The notes under the pieces: generated by a model | Databases searched by the model: none | What the model saw: the letters and a program-made list of their open reading frames with translations, nothing else | What the model was told of the DNA's origin: nothing | Shown here: positions 20,783 through 28,672 of the stretch, one piece after another | Numbering within the stretch: position 1 is the first letter of the stretch | How the letters are laid out: each line of letters begins with the position of its first letter | Program-made: the position numbers and the translations under genes | Source of the DNA: a virus | DNA: 36,283 nucleotides | Virus record (IMG/VR): IMGVR_UViG_3300028790_000011 | Location: 1 to 36,283 of that record | Reading direction: 5' to 3' (one strand)

Positions 20783-21249
20783 CGGAGCGCTCCGGTAAGG
20801 ATCACGAGGTCGATCGTCGCCTTCGTGGCGTACTCGCCGAGGTCGCCGCCCAGCAGGAACGACTCGACCTCGACCGGCGCCGAGGCGATCACGCCGGCCG
20901 GCGTGACGACCTCGAGAAGCTTCGACCCGTCTCCCGTCGAGCCGGCCATCGGAGGATCCGTGACCGTCCGGAGATGCGCCACGTTCCGCCAGAGACCGAG
21001 CCGGAAGTCCGGATTAGGGATCCCCTGCCAGTCGAAGTCGCCGACGATCGAGAGCTCGAGCGTGACCGATCTCGCCGCGGCGACCCTCGGATAGCCCCGC
21101 GAGCCGGCGGCGCCGGGAATGATCACGTCGCCGCCTCTCGTCGCCGGTCCCGACCAGAGCTCCCACAGGTTCTCGTGAACCCACGCCGGCGTCTGAAGCG
21201 GGACGCCGCCGAGGACCGCGTACTCCGGAGAATTCGTCGAGTAGTTCAC
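20779..21249 (-). CDS. Distal tail protein (Dit-like), 156 aa
   Basis: GTG at 21249 overlaps the tape-measure stop (GTGA), with GGAG 8 bases upstream; longer readings run antisense inside the tape measure and are not protein-like. The protein (VLGGVPLQTPAWVHENLWEL, then GGDVIIPGAAGSRGYPRVAA, VTLELSIVGDFDWQG, ATIDLVILTG) is the phage distal tail pattern with a galectin-like beta core. It should form the hub ring between tail tube and tail tip. Confidence 0.72.
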   Translation of the reverse strand: MNYSTNSPEYAVLGGVPLQTPAWVHENLWELWSGPATRGGDVIIPGAAGSRGYPRVAAARSVTLELSIVGDFDWQGIPNPDFRLGLWRNVAHLRTVTDPPMAGSTGDGSKLLEVVTPAGVIASAPVEVESFLLGGDLGEYATKATIDLVILTGALR

Positions 21250-23750
21250 GTCGACGCTCCGGCCGGCTGATAGTTCACGCCGCCGAAGTAGGCGACGCGC
21301 CGAAGCTCTCGCGTGAGAGCGACGGCGGTATCCCTCGGCCGCTCCTGGCCGGTTACCTCGATCCGGTCGATATGCATCCCGGTACCGCCTCGACCCGGCG
21401 CGGCGAGGCGGTCCGCGGGGATCACGGTCCCGGCGCTCCGAGGCCGCCAGAGCTCCGGACCGAGCTCGCCGACGAGAGCGACCTCGCCGGCGGACATCCG
21501 GCCGCCGGTAGCGAGGCCGCGGATCTCGTCGATGTTCATCGTGTCCAGCGTGAAGCCGCCGATCTTCTTCCCGAGGATCTCGACCTCCGGGACCTCGAGC
21601 TTGAAATCGTTCCACGTCCGGATAATCCAGTTGATCGCCGCGATGAAGGCGTTCGCCACGCCGTTGAACATTCCGGAGGCGGCGTCCGTGATCTGTTTCG
21701 GTAGGCCGGCGACGAAGCCGATCAGGGCGGCGCCGAGCTCGACGAGCTTGCCCGGTAGCGACTTCGCCGCCTCGACGACGAAGGAGAGCAGCGCCGCGGT
21801 TAGCTCCTTGCCCTTCTCGAATAGCCAGGGAAGCGCTTCCGTGACGATCCAGACGCCGAGCTTCGCGAGGAACTCGGCGAGCTTGAACGGAAGCTCGATC
21901 GCCGCCTTGACGATCCAGAGAAGGAGACCGGCGACGAGGCTCGCCGCCTTCGAGAGAAGCGTCGGTAGGGCTTCCTCGACGATCCAGACGCCGAGAGCGG
22001 CGAGCCACTCGCCGAGCTTCGGGACGAGCCAGGCGATAGCGGAACCGATCCAGCCGACGAGCGCGCCGGCCAGACCTACGACGGCCGTCACGAGCGCCGG
22101 TATGCCGGTCGTGACGATCCACGTTCCGATCGCGGCGAGGATTCCCGGAAGCGCCTCGAGGACCTTCCCTCCCCACTCGAGAAGCTTCCCGGCGATCGAG
22201 CCGGCGAACTCGCCGATCTTCGCGATGATCGCTCCGAAGTCGAGCTCGCCGAGCCGGTCGCCGAGATGCAGGATGAAGTCGACGATCTTCGTAACGGCCG
22301 GCACGGCGTCGGTCATGATCGCCGCGGCGAACTCGACGACCTTCTCGATAATCGGAATCAGGAGCGGTAGGAGCTTCGCCAGCGCCTTCGACTGAAGCGT
22401 CAGGAGCTCGGCGATCAGCGGCGTGAGCGCGAGTAGGAGCTCGGCGAGCGGCGGGATCAGCGGTAGGAAGGCGTCGACGAGCTCCGGAAGGATCGGAAGC
22501 ATCGTCAGCATCACCGGTACGAGGCGCTCGACGAGCTCCTTGATCACCGGCACGAGCGCTACGGCGAGCTCGACGAGGATCTTCGCGAACTGGGAGATCA
22601 GCGTTCCGGCGAGCTCGGCGATTACCGGAAGGAGCGGTAGGAGCGCCTTAACGAGTTCGCCGAAGGCCGGAAGGATCACCGCAAGCGCCTCGTTGAGCTC
22701 GAAGCCGATGATATGAACGAACTCGGCGAGCCACGGCGTCATTTCCTGCACGATCGGCGCTAGCGACGCGATTACGGTCGCGAAGATTCCGCCGAGCATG
22801 TCGAGGACCGGAGCGATAACCGGTACGAGCGCGCCGAAGGCCGTAGCGAGCGAGCCGACGACGGAGCCGAGTAGCGGCCCGACCGTCTTCATCGCCTCGC
22901 CGAGCGATCCGGAGAGGCCGCCGAGCGCGTCCTTAATCGCCGGCATCGCCGGAGCGATCGCGTCGGCGAGACCCTGACCTACCGTGTCCTTCAGCGTCGA
23001 GATCATCCCGGTAAGCGACTGAGACTGTTTCTCCATCAGGCCGGAGAAGCGCTCGAGACCCTTACCGGATTCGAGCGCCACCATCAACGCGTCGAGCTCG
23101 GCCTTCCCGAGCTTCCCGGACTGCGCCATCCCGGCGAGTTCTTCCTTCGACTTCCCGGTAGCGGCGGCGAGAAGGTCGAAGACGGGAACGCCGGCGTCTC
23201 GTAGCTGATTCAGATCTTCGCCGGTGATCCGGCCGGCGGCGGACATCTGCTGAAGCGCGACGGTCGCCCGCTTGACGCCTTCGGCGCCGGTCCCCATCCC
23301 GGAGGTCACGTCGCCGAGGTTCTTCATGATCGGGAGGACCTTCGACGAGTCGACGCCGACGGAGATCAGGCTCGACGCGGCCTCCTGAAGCTCCGGGAAC
23401 TCGAACGGCGTCGTCGCCGCGAATTTCTTCATGTCGGTTAGGAAGCTCTGCGCCTTCTCGGCCGAGCCGAGCATCGTCTCGAAGCTGATCTGCGCCTGTT
23501 CGTTCTGGCCGGCGATCTTCACGCCGAAGCCGGCCGCCGCCGCTCCGATGCCAGCGAGACCGACGGCGCCGACCTTCGCGATCGTCGAGAGCTTCCCGGT
23601 GAAGCCCTTCACGAAGGAATCGCCCGCGTCGGAACCGGCCGCGCCGCCGGCCGCCGTCACGTCGCCGCCGATCTCCTTCCGGACGGCCGCGGAGAAGCCC
23701 CGCGCCGAAGGGATCAGCGAGACGACGGCGGTTCCGACCTCAATCGTCAT
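21246..23750 (-). CDS. Tape measure protein
   Basis: An 834-aa protein. The N-terminus (TAVVSLIPSARGFSAAVRKE) and the region about 75-260 (QAQISFETMLGSAEKAQSFL; GRITGEDLNQLRDAGVP) are the conserved tape-measure N-terminal domain. Residues about 260-670 are long hydrophobic helices with repeats of an LG-x-WIV-x-ALP type, which may form a membrane channel for DNA entry. At about 1.5 Angstrom per residue the tail would be roughly 125 nm. ATG at 23750 has GGAGGG 6-7 bases upstream and overlaps the frameshifted chaperone by 11 bases. No lysozyme or peptidase domain is visible in it. Confidence 0.92.
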   Translation of the reverse strand: MTIEVGTAVVSLIPSARGFSAAVRKEIGGDVTAAGGAAGSDAGDSFVKGFTGKLSTIAKVGAVGLAGIGAAAAGFGVKIAGQNEQAQISFETMLGSAEKAQSFLTDMKKFAATTPFEFPELQEAASSLISVGVDSSKVLPIMKNLGDVTSGMGTGAEGVKRATVALQQMSAAGRITGEDLNQLRDAGVPVFDLLAAATGKSKEELAGMAQSGKLGKAELDALMVALESGKGLERFSGLMEKQSQSLTGMISTLKDTVGQGLADAIAPAMPAIKDALGGLSGSLGEAMKTVGPLLGSVVGSLATAFGALVPVIAPVLDMLGGIFATVIASLAPIVQEMTPWLAEFVHIIGFELNEALAVILPAFGELVKALLPLLPVIAELAGTLISQFAKILVELAVALVPVIKELVERLVPVMLTMLPILPELVDAFLPLIPPLAELLLALTPLIAELLTLQSKALAKLLPLLIPIIEKVVEFAAAIMTDAVPAVTKIVDFILHLGDRLGELDFGAIIAKIGEFAGSIAGKLLEWGGKVLEALPGILAAIGTWIVTTGIPALVTAVVGLAGALVGWIGSAIAWLVPKLGEWLAALGVWIVEEALPTLLSKAASLVAGLLLWIVKAAIELPFKLAEFLAKLGVWIVTEALPWLFEKGKELTAALLSFVVEAAKSLPGKLVELGAALIGFVAGLPKQITDAASGMFNGVANAFIAAINWIIRTWNDFKLEVPEVEILGKKIGGFTLDTMNIDEIRGLATGGRMSAGEVALVGELGPELWRPRSAGTVIPADRLAAPGRGGTGMHIDRIEVTGQERPRDTAVALTRELRRVAYFGGVNYQPAGAST

Positions 23751-24144
23751 CCGAGCCCTCCGGTACCGGCTTGAACCGGCGTAGGAAGTCCATTACCTCG
23801 CTCGGCGAGGCGTCGGTCCGGCCGTATCGCTGACGCTGTTCGGTACCGGGTCGAGGTACCGGCCGAGGCCTCGGACCTTTCGCTCCGGCTCGCTGCCAGT
23901 TCGCGCCGGCCAGTGTGTCGAGGATACGCGCGAGAAGGTGTTCCGGAAGTCCCCAGAGCGCGTCTTCGCCGAGGATCGCCCGGACCGTCGCCGAGTCCGG
24001 CGGCAGGCCGCGTACGAGGCTTCCGAGGCGCCGTAGCGAGAGCTCGCCGGTCGTCACGCCGGCGAGCTCGATCCCGTAGTAGCGAGCTAGGTCCGCTTCG
24101 AGCGCCTGTCCGTTCTCGACTATGAGCCGGTACAGGCGCGCTAT
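23740..24144 (-). CDS. Tail assembly chaperone, frameshifted extension (gpT-like)
   Basis: This frame reads ARLYRLIVENGQALEADLAR, YYGIELAGV, then SLRRLGSLVRGLPPDSATVR and ending MDFLRRFKPVPEGSDDD. It is the typical second chaperone frame of actinophages. It has no start codon of its own near the join and is in the -1 frame of the 24141-24419 gene, so it is made as a fusion of about 226 aa. The fusion product helps wrap the tape measure during tail assembly. The start coordinate is the first codon after the inferred slip. Confidence 0.78.
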   Translation of the reverse strand: MARLYRLIVENGQALEADLARYYGIELAGVTTGELSLRRLGSLVRGLPPDSATVRAILGEDALWGLPEHLLARILDTLAGANWQRAGAKGPRPRPVPRPGTEQRQRYGRTDASPSEVMDFLRRFKPVPEGSDDD

Positions 24145-24419
24145 TCCGGGACTTCGACTCCGACGAAGGCGAGGTAGGCCCGGAGAAGGCCGCCGAGCGT
24201 GAGATCGTCGAGCGCGGCCGGCGAAGCCATGATCGCTTCCCACTGCTCGGCGCCGAGAAGGATCCGGAGCGCGTCGTTGAGCTTCTCGGCGTCGAGCGCG
24301 GCGAAGAAGCGGATATCGGGTCGCGCCGGCAGGTCGTACTCGTGGCCATCGAACCGGAAGTGAAACGGCTCGCCGCGAGCTTCGTTAGCCAGAGCGTCGA
24401 GGTCGAAGACATCGCCCAC
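24141..24419 (-). CDS. Tail assembly chaperone (gpG-like)
   Basis: A 92-aa protein (FDLDALANEARGEPFHFRFD; GHEYDLPARPDIRFFAALDA; LTLGGLLRAYLAFVGVEVPE) with the usual composition of the first chaperone frame between major tail and tape measure genes. GTG at 24419 follows the major tail stop by 2 bases, with AGGG upstream. A fraction of ribosomes should shift -1 near its end. Confidence 0.82.
   Translation of the reverse strand: MGDVFDLDALANEARGEPFHFRFDGHEYDLPARPDIRFFAALDAEKLNDALRILLGAEQWEAIMASPAALDDLTLGGLLRAYLAFVGVEVPE
24144..24150 (-). promoter_or_regulatory. Inferred -1 ribosomal frameshift site
   Basis: The gpG-like frame ends GTC-CCG-GAA-TAG. Slipping back one base at C-CCG-GAA (24150-24144) re-pairs CCG as CCC and GAA as GGA and continues into the chaperone extension, just before the stop. 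It is not a canonical X-XXY-YYZ heptamer; the true slip could be a few codons upstream. Confidence 0.45.
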
Positions 24420-24421
24420 GG

Positions 24422-25147
24422 CTAGCCCTGCGCCAGCGAAGGCATCTCGTAGGCCTGCGACGGATCGCCGGTCGGCTCACGGCGCGGGAGGCCGGTCGCC
24501 GGATCGGTCTCGGTCTCCGGATCGTAGGCCGGCGGCGGTTCGATCGGCTGGCCGTCCGGACCGGTCCGGACCTCGCCCTCGGTCCCTCGAGCGGCGAGCG
24601 CTCCGGCGAAGCCGTCGGCGTCGACGATCTTCACGGCGACGACGCCGTTATCGTCCGGGTAGGCGGTGATCGTCATCTCGTAGCCGATGGCGTCGGAGTT
24701 GTTGTAGGTGATCTCGCCGCGCTCGGTCACTTCGCCGCGGGCTACGACGATCCGAATATGATTCGAGCCGTCGACGATATCGAAGCCCCACGCTCGGATG
24801 TCCGGCTGAGCTCCCTTGATCTCGATCGTCGAGAAGCCGACGCCGGACGTGACCGTGGCTCCCTTGTGGTAGCGAGCGAGGACTTCCTCGCTCGTCTCGA
24901 TCGCGACGAAGTGGTAGGTCGCCGTCGAGCCGGTGATCACGGTCCGGACCGTCGTCCCGCCCTGCCACGCCTTGATCTCGTTTGAGTCGTCGGCGTAGCC
25001 CTCGGTAACGCCGTCCTCGGAGATCCAGCCGAGGTCGAGCCAGCCGGCCGCCCACGCGGTCGTAGGGTCCGCCGGTCCTGCGGTGCCGGCCGGCGCGGAC
25101 ATGACGGCTCCGGTTAGGGCTACGAGTACGGCATCGGAGTCAGGCAT
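24422..25147 (-). CDS. Major tail (tube) protein
   Basis: A 241-aa protein that builds the tail tube. The core (WLDLGWISEDGVTEGYADDS, NEIKAWQGGTTVRTVITGST, TYNNSDAIGYEMTITAYPDD) matches the siphovirus tube-protein fold. The last 45 residues are Pro/Glu/Asp-rich and disordered (EPPPAYDPETETDPATG). ATG at 25147 has a very strong AAGGAGG site, the best ribosome site in the cluster, fitting a protein made in bulk. It overlaps the tail terminator gene by 8 bases. Confidence 0.88.
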   Translation of the reverse strand: MPDSDAVLVALTGAVMSAPAGTAGPADPTTAWAAGWLDLGWISEDGVTEGYADDSNEIKAWQGGTTVRTVITGSTATYHFVAIETSEEVLARYHKGATVTSGVGFSTIEIKGAQPDIRAWGFDIVDGSNHIRIVVARGEVTERGEITYNNSDAIGYEMTITAYPDDNGVVAVKIVDADGFAGALAARGTEGEVRTGPDGQPIEPPPAYDPETETDPATGLPRREPTGDPSQAYEMPSLAQG

Positions 25148-25562
25148 CGAGGCCTCCTTCGGGTTTACGGCCGCGCACCGTTAGCGAGAGCGCGAATTGG
25201 TATCGAGGCTGATCGCTCAGCGCGTCGGGATCGTCGGCGAGACCTTCGGCGTCGTCGACCCGGTAGATGGGAACGCCGTCGACGACGGTCCCTCGTATCG
25301 AGTGGAGGATCGACCGGACCGCCTCGGCGAGATCGGCGGCGTCCTCGGCGGCCTGCGCCCACGCTTCGACGGCGATCCGGGCGTCCTCGGTTACGAGGTT
25401 CCGCCGCGTCCCGCCGGCGCGGGAGATCCGGACGAACTCCGGCGGCCTCGGCGACGGGACCCGCGTCCCGACCGGGACCGAGAGGCCGAGCGCGTCGAGG
25501 CCGGCGACCGAGACCTTTACGGCGATCTCGGCCACGTCCGGGAAGATCAGCGGCGCGCTCAC
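25140..25562 (-). CDS. Tail terminator protein
   Basis: A 140-aa protein (PDVAEIAVKVSVAGLDALGL; FVRISRAGGTRRNLVTEDAR; AEAVRSILHSIRGTVVDGVP; PRYQFALSLTVRG), with the alpha/beta pattern of lambda gpU-like tail terminators. It caps the tail tube at the head-proximal end. GTG at 25562 overlaps the previous stop (GTGA). Placed just before the major tail gene, as usual. Confidence 0.72.
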   Translation of the reverse strand: MSAPLIFPDVAEIAVKVSVAGLDALGLSVPVGTRVPSPRPPEFVRISRAGGTRRNLVTEDARIAVEAWAQAAEDAADLAEAVRSILHSIRGTVVDGVPIYRVDDAEGLADDPDALSDQPRYQFALSLTVRGRKPEGGLDA

Positions 25563-25807
25563 CGGGCGGCGTCCAGCGCGGCCGTTAGAGCGTGGGTCTC
25601 CCGCTCTCGGCGTGCGGCGGCCGGCGTGCTCGTCCGGACCTGCGCTCGAGCTCTCGTCCGGCCTTTCGCGGCGTCGACTTCGTGACCGGGACCGGCGGCC
25701 GAGGCGACCCGTCGAGCGCGCCGCTCGAGATCGAGCAGGACGCCGACGGACTTCAGCATCTCGCCGATTCCCTTCCGGTTCGCCGAGTAGTCGAGTTGAA
25801 CGGCCAC
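25559..25807 (-). CDS. Neck / head-tail joining protein (HK97 gp10-like), short
   Basis: An 82-aa protein beginning VQLDYSANRKGIGEMLKSVG and VLLDLERRARRVASAAGPGH, which resembles the N-terminal half of HK97 gp10-type neck proteins. It ends Arg/Ala-rich (ERETHALTAALDAAR). It is shorter than usual for that family (roughly 110-140 aa). GTG at 25807 has GAGGG upstream. The function is assigned from position between head closure and tail terminator genes. Confidence 0.6.
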   Translation of the reverse strand: MAVQLDYSANRKGIGEMLKSVGVLLDLERRARRVASAAGPGHEVDAAKGRTRARAQVRTSTPAAARRERETHALTAALDAAR

Positions 25808-25809
25808 GG

Positions 25810-26148
25810 CTAGCCCTCGACCCGCTCGAGACGGACGACGAGATGATGCTCGCCGGTCGGTCGCTTCGCGTGCTCGATATCGCCCATGATCCGATAGACC
25901 CGACCGTCGGCTTCGATCCGGTCGGCGAGGTCGATATCGGCGCCGGCGGCGAGCGTGAGCTCGGTCTGCGTCGTGATCGCCTGCCGGCCGCCGGTCGTCT
26001 CCGTCGTCGAGGTCGACGTAAGCCAGCCGGCGAGCTCGAGACGGTCGCCGGCGTCGTAGTCCGGGACCGAGTTCCCGTAGCGGTCGATCGTCCAGACCGG
26101 CCGGACGCGCTCGACCGTATCGACGAGGAAGCGAGCGAGCGGACTCAC
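25810..26148 (-). CDS. Head closure / stopper protein, 112 aa
   Basis: GTG at 26148 overlaps the previous stop (GTGA); a longer reading from 26337 lies antisense-like within the connector gene and is Arg-rich. The protein (SPLARFLVDTVERVRPVWTI, RLELAGWLTSTSTTETTGGR, LTLAAGADIDLADRIEADGR, YRIMGDIEHAKRP) is a small beta-barrel pattern as in SPP1 gp16-like head-closure proteins. It would seal the connector after DNA packaging. Confidence 0.65.
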   Translation of the reverse strand: MSPLARFLVDTVERVRPVWTIDRYGNSVPDYDAGDRLELAGWLTSTSTTETTGGRQAITTQTELTLAAGADIDLADRIEADGRVYRIMGDIEHAKRPTGEHHLVVRLERVEG

Positions 26149-26702
26149 GCCGGAGCCATCCAGACGGGACCGGCCGGCACGATATAGGCGTCGAGCGTCC
26201 GCTTTTCCTCGGCGAAGATCCCGACCGGACCGGCGGCGCCGACCGGACCGTAGGTCGAGGAATAGTTCGTGATCGACTCCTGCGTAAGCCCGCCGGTCTC
26301 CGGACCGGTTCCCAGCGTCCGCGCGGCCACGTTGCAAACTACGGCCACGATGTCGTCCGGGATCTCGTCGTAGCCGTGGCCGTAGGTCGCATCGAGGACG
26401 ACGTTCCGGAGCGCGGCGACTTCGAGGACGCCTAGACCGTTATGACGATACGCCGCCGGCGAGCCGTCGAGGCCGAGGACCTCGACGATCTCGGTTACCG
26501 GCCGCTGCGGGAGGATCAGGACGCCGGGAGGGACGACCTTCGTCCGGACCGTCGAGATCCGGTACGTGATCTCCTGCGAGGTATAGCGCCGTACCGCCGC
26601 CGACGCGTCCGCTATCGCGGCGTCGATCCGCTCGGCCGACGGCGGAGCCATCGAGAGGCGAGCGGCGAGTTGCTCGGGCGTAGCCAGCGGCGGTAGGGAC
26701 AT
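26145..26702 (-). CDS. Head-tail connector (adaptor) protein
   Basis: A 185-aa protein (PEQLAARLSMAPPSAERIDA, AIADASAAVRRYTSQEITYR, VLGLDGSPAAYRHNGLGVLE, PDDIVAVVCNVAARTLGTGP), the pattern of SPP1 gp15/HK97 gp6-like adaptors that form a ring under the portal. ATG at 26702 overlaps the previous stop by one base (TGATG). Confidence 0.78.
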   Translation of the reverse strand: MSLPPLATPEQLAARLSMAPPSAERIDAAIADASAAVRRYTSQEITYRISTVRTKVVPPGVLILPQRPVTEIVEVLGLDGSPAAYRHNGLGVLEVAALRNVVLDATYGHGYDEIPDDIVAVVCNVAARTLGTGPETGGLTQESITNYSSTYGPVGAAGPVGIFAEEKRTLDAYIVPAGPVWMAPA

Positions 26703-26917
26703 CAGGAGAAACCTCGGAGCTTCTCGGTAACTCGCTTCGGCGCCCGGACCTTCGTGCCGGAGTCGTTCGTGACGGTCGCCGGCTCGGCGTCCTTCTCGGC
26801 CTTCTCCGAGTCCTTCTTCGCCTTCTCGGCGTCCTTCTCGTCCTTCGCCTTCTCGTCGTCGGAGCGATGCGCTCCGGTCGTCTGACGGGTCGTCGGTCCC
26901 TTCGGTTCCTCTGGCAT
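26702..26917 (-). CDS. 71-aa highly charged protein
   Basis: ATG at 26917 has GGAGGA 8 bases upstream. The centre is a Lys/Glu/Asp/Ala repeat (DEKDAEKAKKDSEKAEKDAE) predicted to be a single long helix or disordered. The C-terminus (TKVRAPKRVTEKLRGFS) is basic. It sits between capsid and connector genes and is likely a small virion or assembly protein. No family recognised. Confidence 0.7.
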   Translation of the reverse strand: MPEEPKGPTTRQTTGAHRSDDEKAKDEKDAEKAKKDSEKAEKDAEPATVTNDSGTKVRAPKRVTEKLRGFS

Positions 26918-26932
26918 CGCTAGTTCCTCCGG

Positions 26933-27103
26933 TTACTTGAAACGGCCGTTCTTGTCACGGCTTCGCCTACCTGCCGCCTTCGACTGGCTGGCCGAGTTCC
27001 CGGCGCGCTGATCCTGGCGATACTTCCGACCGGGATTCGACGGCGGACCGGCGGCGGACTTCTTGTAGGCCTTGAATTTCGGAGCGCCTTTACGTGCGGC
27101 CAC
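26933..27103 (-). CDS. 56-aa very basic small protein downstream of major capsid
   Basis: GTG at 27103 is preceded by AAGGGAGA, and the TAA stop is at 26933. The product begins MAARKGAPKFKAYKK and continues GRKYRQDQRAGNSASQSKAA to an end RSRDKNGRFK. It has about 17 Lys/Arg and almost no acidic residues. It may bind DNA or the capsid interior. It fills an otherwise unexplained gap between capsid and connector genes. No family known to me. Confidence 0.7.
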   Translation of the reverse strand: MAARKGAPKFKAYKKSAAGPPSNPGRKYRQDQRAGNSASQSKAAGRRSRDKNGRFK

Positions 27104-27122
27104 GATCTCGTCTCCCTTCGGC

Positions 27123-28049
27123 CTACGGCGTAACGGCGTCGGTCAACTGGCAGAAGGACTGCACGTCGTTGACGAGCCAGCCGTACTCGGCCTCGGCGCG
27201 GATGGCGACGAGGTTGTGCTCGAACAGGGAGACGAGTTGGCCGTTGATCGTGACGGTCGCCTCGGTCGAAACGTCGTAGGAGATCCCGCCGACGACTCCC
27301 CATGCCGCCTGCTGCCAGTCGCCGCCGTAGCCGAGGATCATCGTCCCGTCCCGGATCTCACCCATGTACGACGGCCGGCCGAGAAGTCGACCCTGACGCG
27401 CCAGCGCGCCGGACGTGTCGTCCGTCGGGAGGTCGATATAGAGCGGCCGGCCGTTCAAGTCGACGGCCGACCAGAGGACCGGCTCGAGCTCGTTATCGAG
27501 GGCCCAGCCGGTCAGCCGCTTTCCGTCGGAGACGAGCGCGGCGAGCGCGGCGGCGAAGTCGCCGTGGATCCCGCCACCGGCCGGCGTCGTCGAGCCGATC
27601 TCGACGGCGGTCGTCGTCTGATCGAGCCAGGTCGAGAACGGACCGCCGCCGGCGACGCCGGTAGGCCCGGCGTCATGGAAAGCCGCCCAGTCGAAGGCGA
27701 TCGCGAAGGCCTCGCCGACCTGATTCCGGAGAATCTGCATGTAGTTGCCGGGATTCGCCCGGACGACCTCGGCCGAGACGACGGCGATCGTCGCGAGCTT
27801 GTGCGGCGTCATCGTCTTCAGAGCGAGAGCAGCTTCGCTCGCCGGCTTCGCCGCGCCTTCGGCGACCCATCCGGCCGAGAGCCGACCGGTCACGACCGGG
27901 ATCGACTTCCCCTCGGCGCCGAGCGGAACCTGCTGCGCCAGTTGCATGGCGACGGAGGCCTTCGCGGCCCGCTCGAAGATCGGAGCGGACATCTCCGGCG
28001 GAAGGAAGCCGGCGAAGTCGGCGCGGGTTCTAGGTGCGGTGATCGCCAT
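27123..28049 (-). CDS. Major capsid protein, HK97 fold
   Basis: A 308-aa protein. The N-arm (TRADFAGFLPPEMSAPIFER) and the following stretch (SIPVVTGRLSAGWVAEGAAK, MTPHKLATIAVVSAEVVRAN) are typical of phi-C31/HK97-type capsid proteins; the P-domain and A-domain follow (LGRPSYMGEIRDGTMILGYG). It has no N-terminal delta domain of HK97 size; a separate scaffold gene precedes it. ATG at 28049 has GAGAGGA 8 bases upstream. Confidence 0.9.
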   Translation of the reverse strand: MAITAPRTRADFAGFLPPEMSAPIFERAAKASVAMQLAQQVPLGAEGKSIPVVTGRLSAGWVAEGAAKPASEAALALKTMTPHKLATIAVVSAEVVRANPGNYMQILRNQVGEAFAIAFDWAAFHDAGPTGVAGGGPFSTWLDQTTTAVEIGSTTPAGGGIHGDFAAALAALVSDGKRLTGWALDNELEPVLWSAVDLNGRPLYIDLPTDDTSGALARQGRLLGRPSYMGEIRDGTMILGYGGDWQQAAWGVVGGISYDVSTEATVTINGQLVSLFEHNLVAIRAEAEYGWLVNDVQSFCQLTDAVTP

Positions 28050-28072
28050 AGCGGCGTCCTCTCGTTAGGTTC

Positions 28073-28645
28073 CTAGCGCCCTCCGAGGTTCAGCTTCGAC
28101 CGGAGGGCGTCTTCTAGAGGATCTCCGTTGAGCGGAAGCGGAACGCCGCGAGCGCCCTGGCCGAGATCCGGAAAGACCGGACCGCCGGCGCCGTTCGTCG
28201 GAGGCGCCGGAGCGATCGAGCCGACGAATTGACGGACGGCGGACTCGTCTACGTCGCCTTCGGCGGTCAGGAAGGCTCCGATGTCGAGCCGGTCGGCGAG
28301 AACGTCGACCTGATCGGCACTGAGCCGTCCTTCGGCCGCGGCGCGGATCTCGGCTCGTACAAGCCGACCTCCTAGCCGAGCCGTGACCTCCGAGACCGCG
28401 CGGTCGGCGGCCTCGGTAGCGACCCGTTCCTGTTCGCTCATGGAGTCCCGCTTGAGCCGTTCGAGCTCGGCGGCCGCCTCGGCGTTCCGCTTCGCTCGGC
28501 GCTCGTACTTATCGGCCTGAGACCGCCAGTAATCGGCGTCGCTCTGGCTCGAGTCCGTCTCGGACTTTGGACTCACGGCTTCGCCCGTCTCGGGCTTCTC
28601 GCTGGCGCCCGTCTCGGGCTCGGAGCCTTCCGGCTGCTGTTCCAT
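28073..28645 (-). CDS. Capsid scaffolding protein
   Basis: A 190-aa acidic protein. It opens with a Glu/Ser/Thr-rich disordered stretch containing two similar PETG repeats, followed by a coiled coil (about 38-85, DADYWRSQADKYERRAKRNA, AELERLKRDSMSEQERVATE), then a C-terminal acidic and Pro/Gly tail. This is the usual build of a phage scaffold, which fits its position just before the major capsid gene. No protease motif is seen, so the scaffold is probably released or cut by host proteases. The ATG at 28645 has only a weak ribosome site. Confidence 0.82.
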   Translation of the reverse strand: MEQQPEGSEPETGASEKPETGEAVSPKSETDSSQSDADYWRSQADKYERRAKRNAEAAAELERLKRDSMSEQERVATEAADRAVSEVTARLGGRLVRAEIRAAAEGRLSADQVDVLADRLDIGAFLTAEGDVDESAVRQFVGSIAPAPPTNGAGGPVFPDLGQGARGVPLPLNGDPLEDALRSKLNLGGR

Positions 28646-28672
28646 CTTGTCGTACTCGCTTTCATTTCGCTA

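Noticed and set aside
20779-22176. Long reading of the distal tail gene
   Set aside because: About 309 N-terminal residues are an Arg-rich shadow of the tape measure gene; the GTG at 21249 overlaps the tape measure stop and has a ribosome site.
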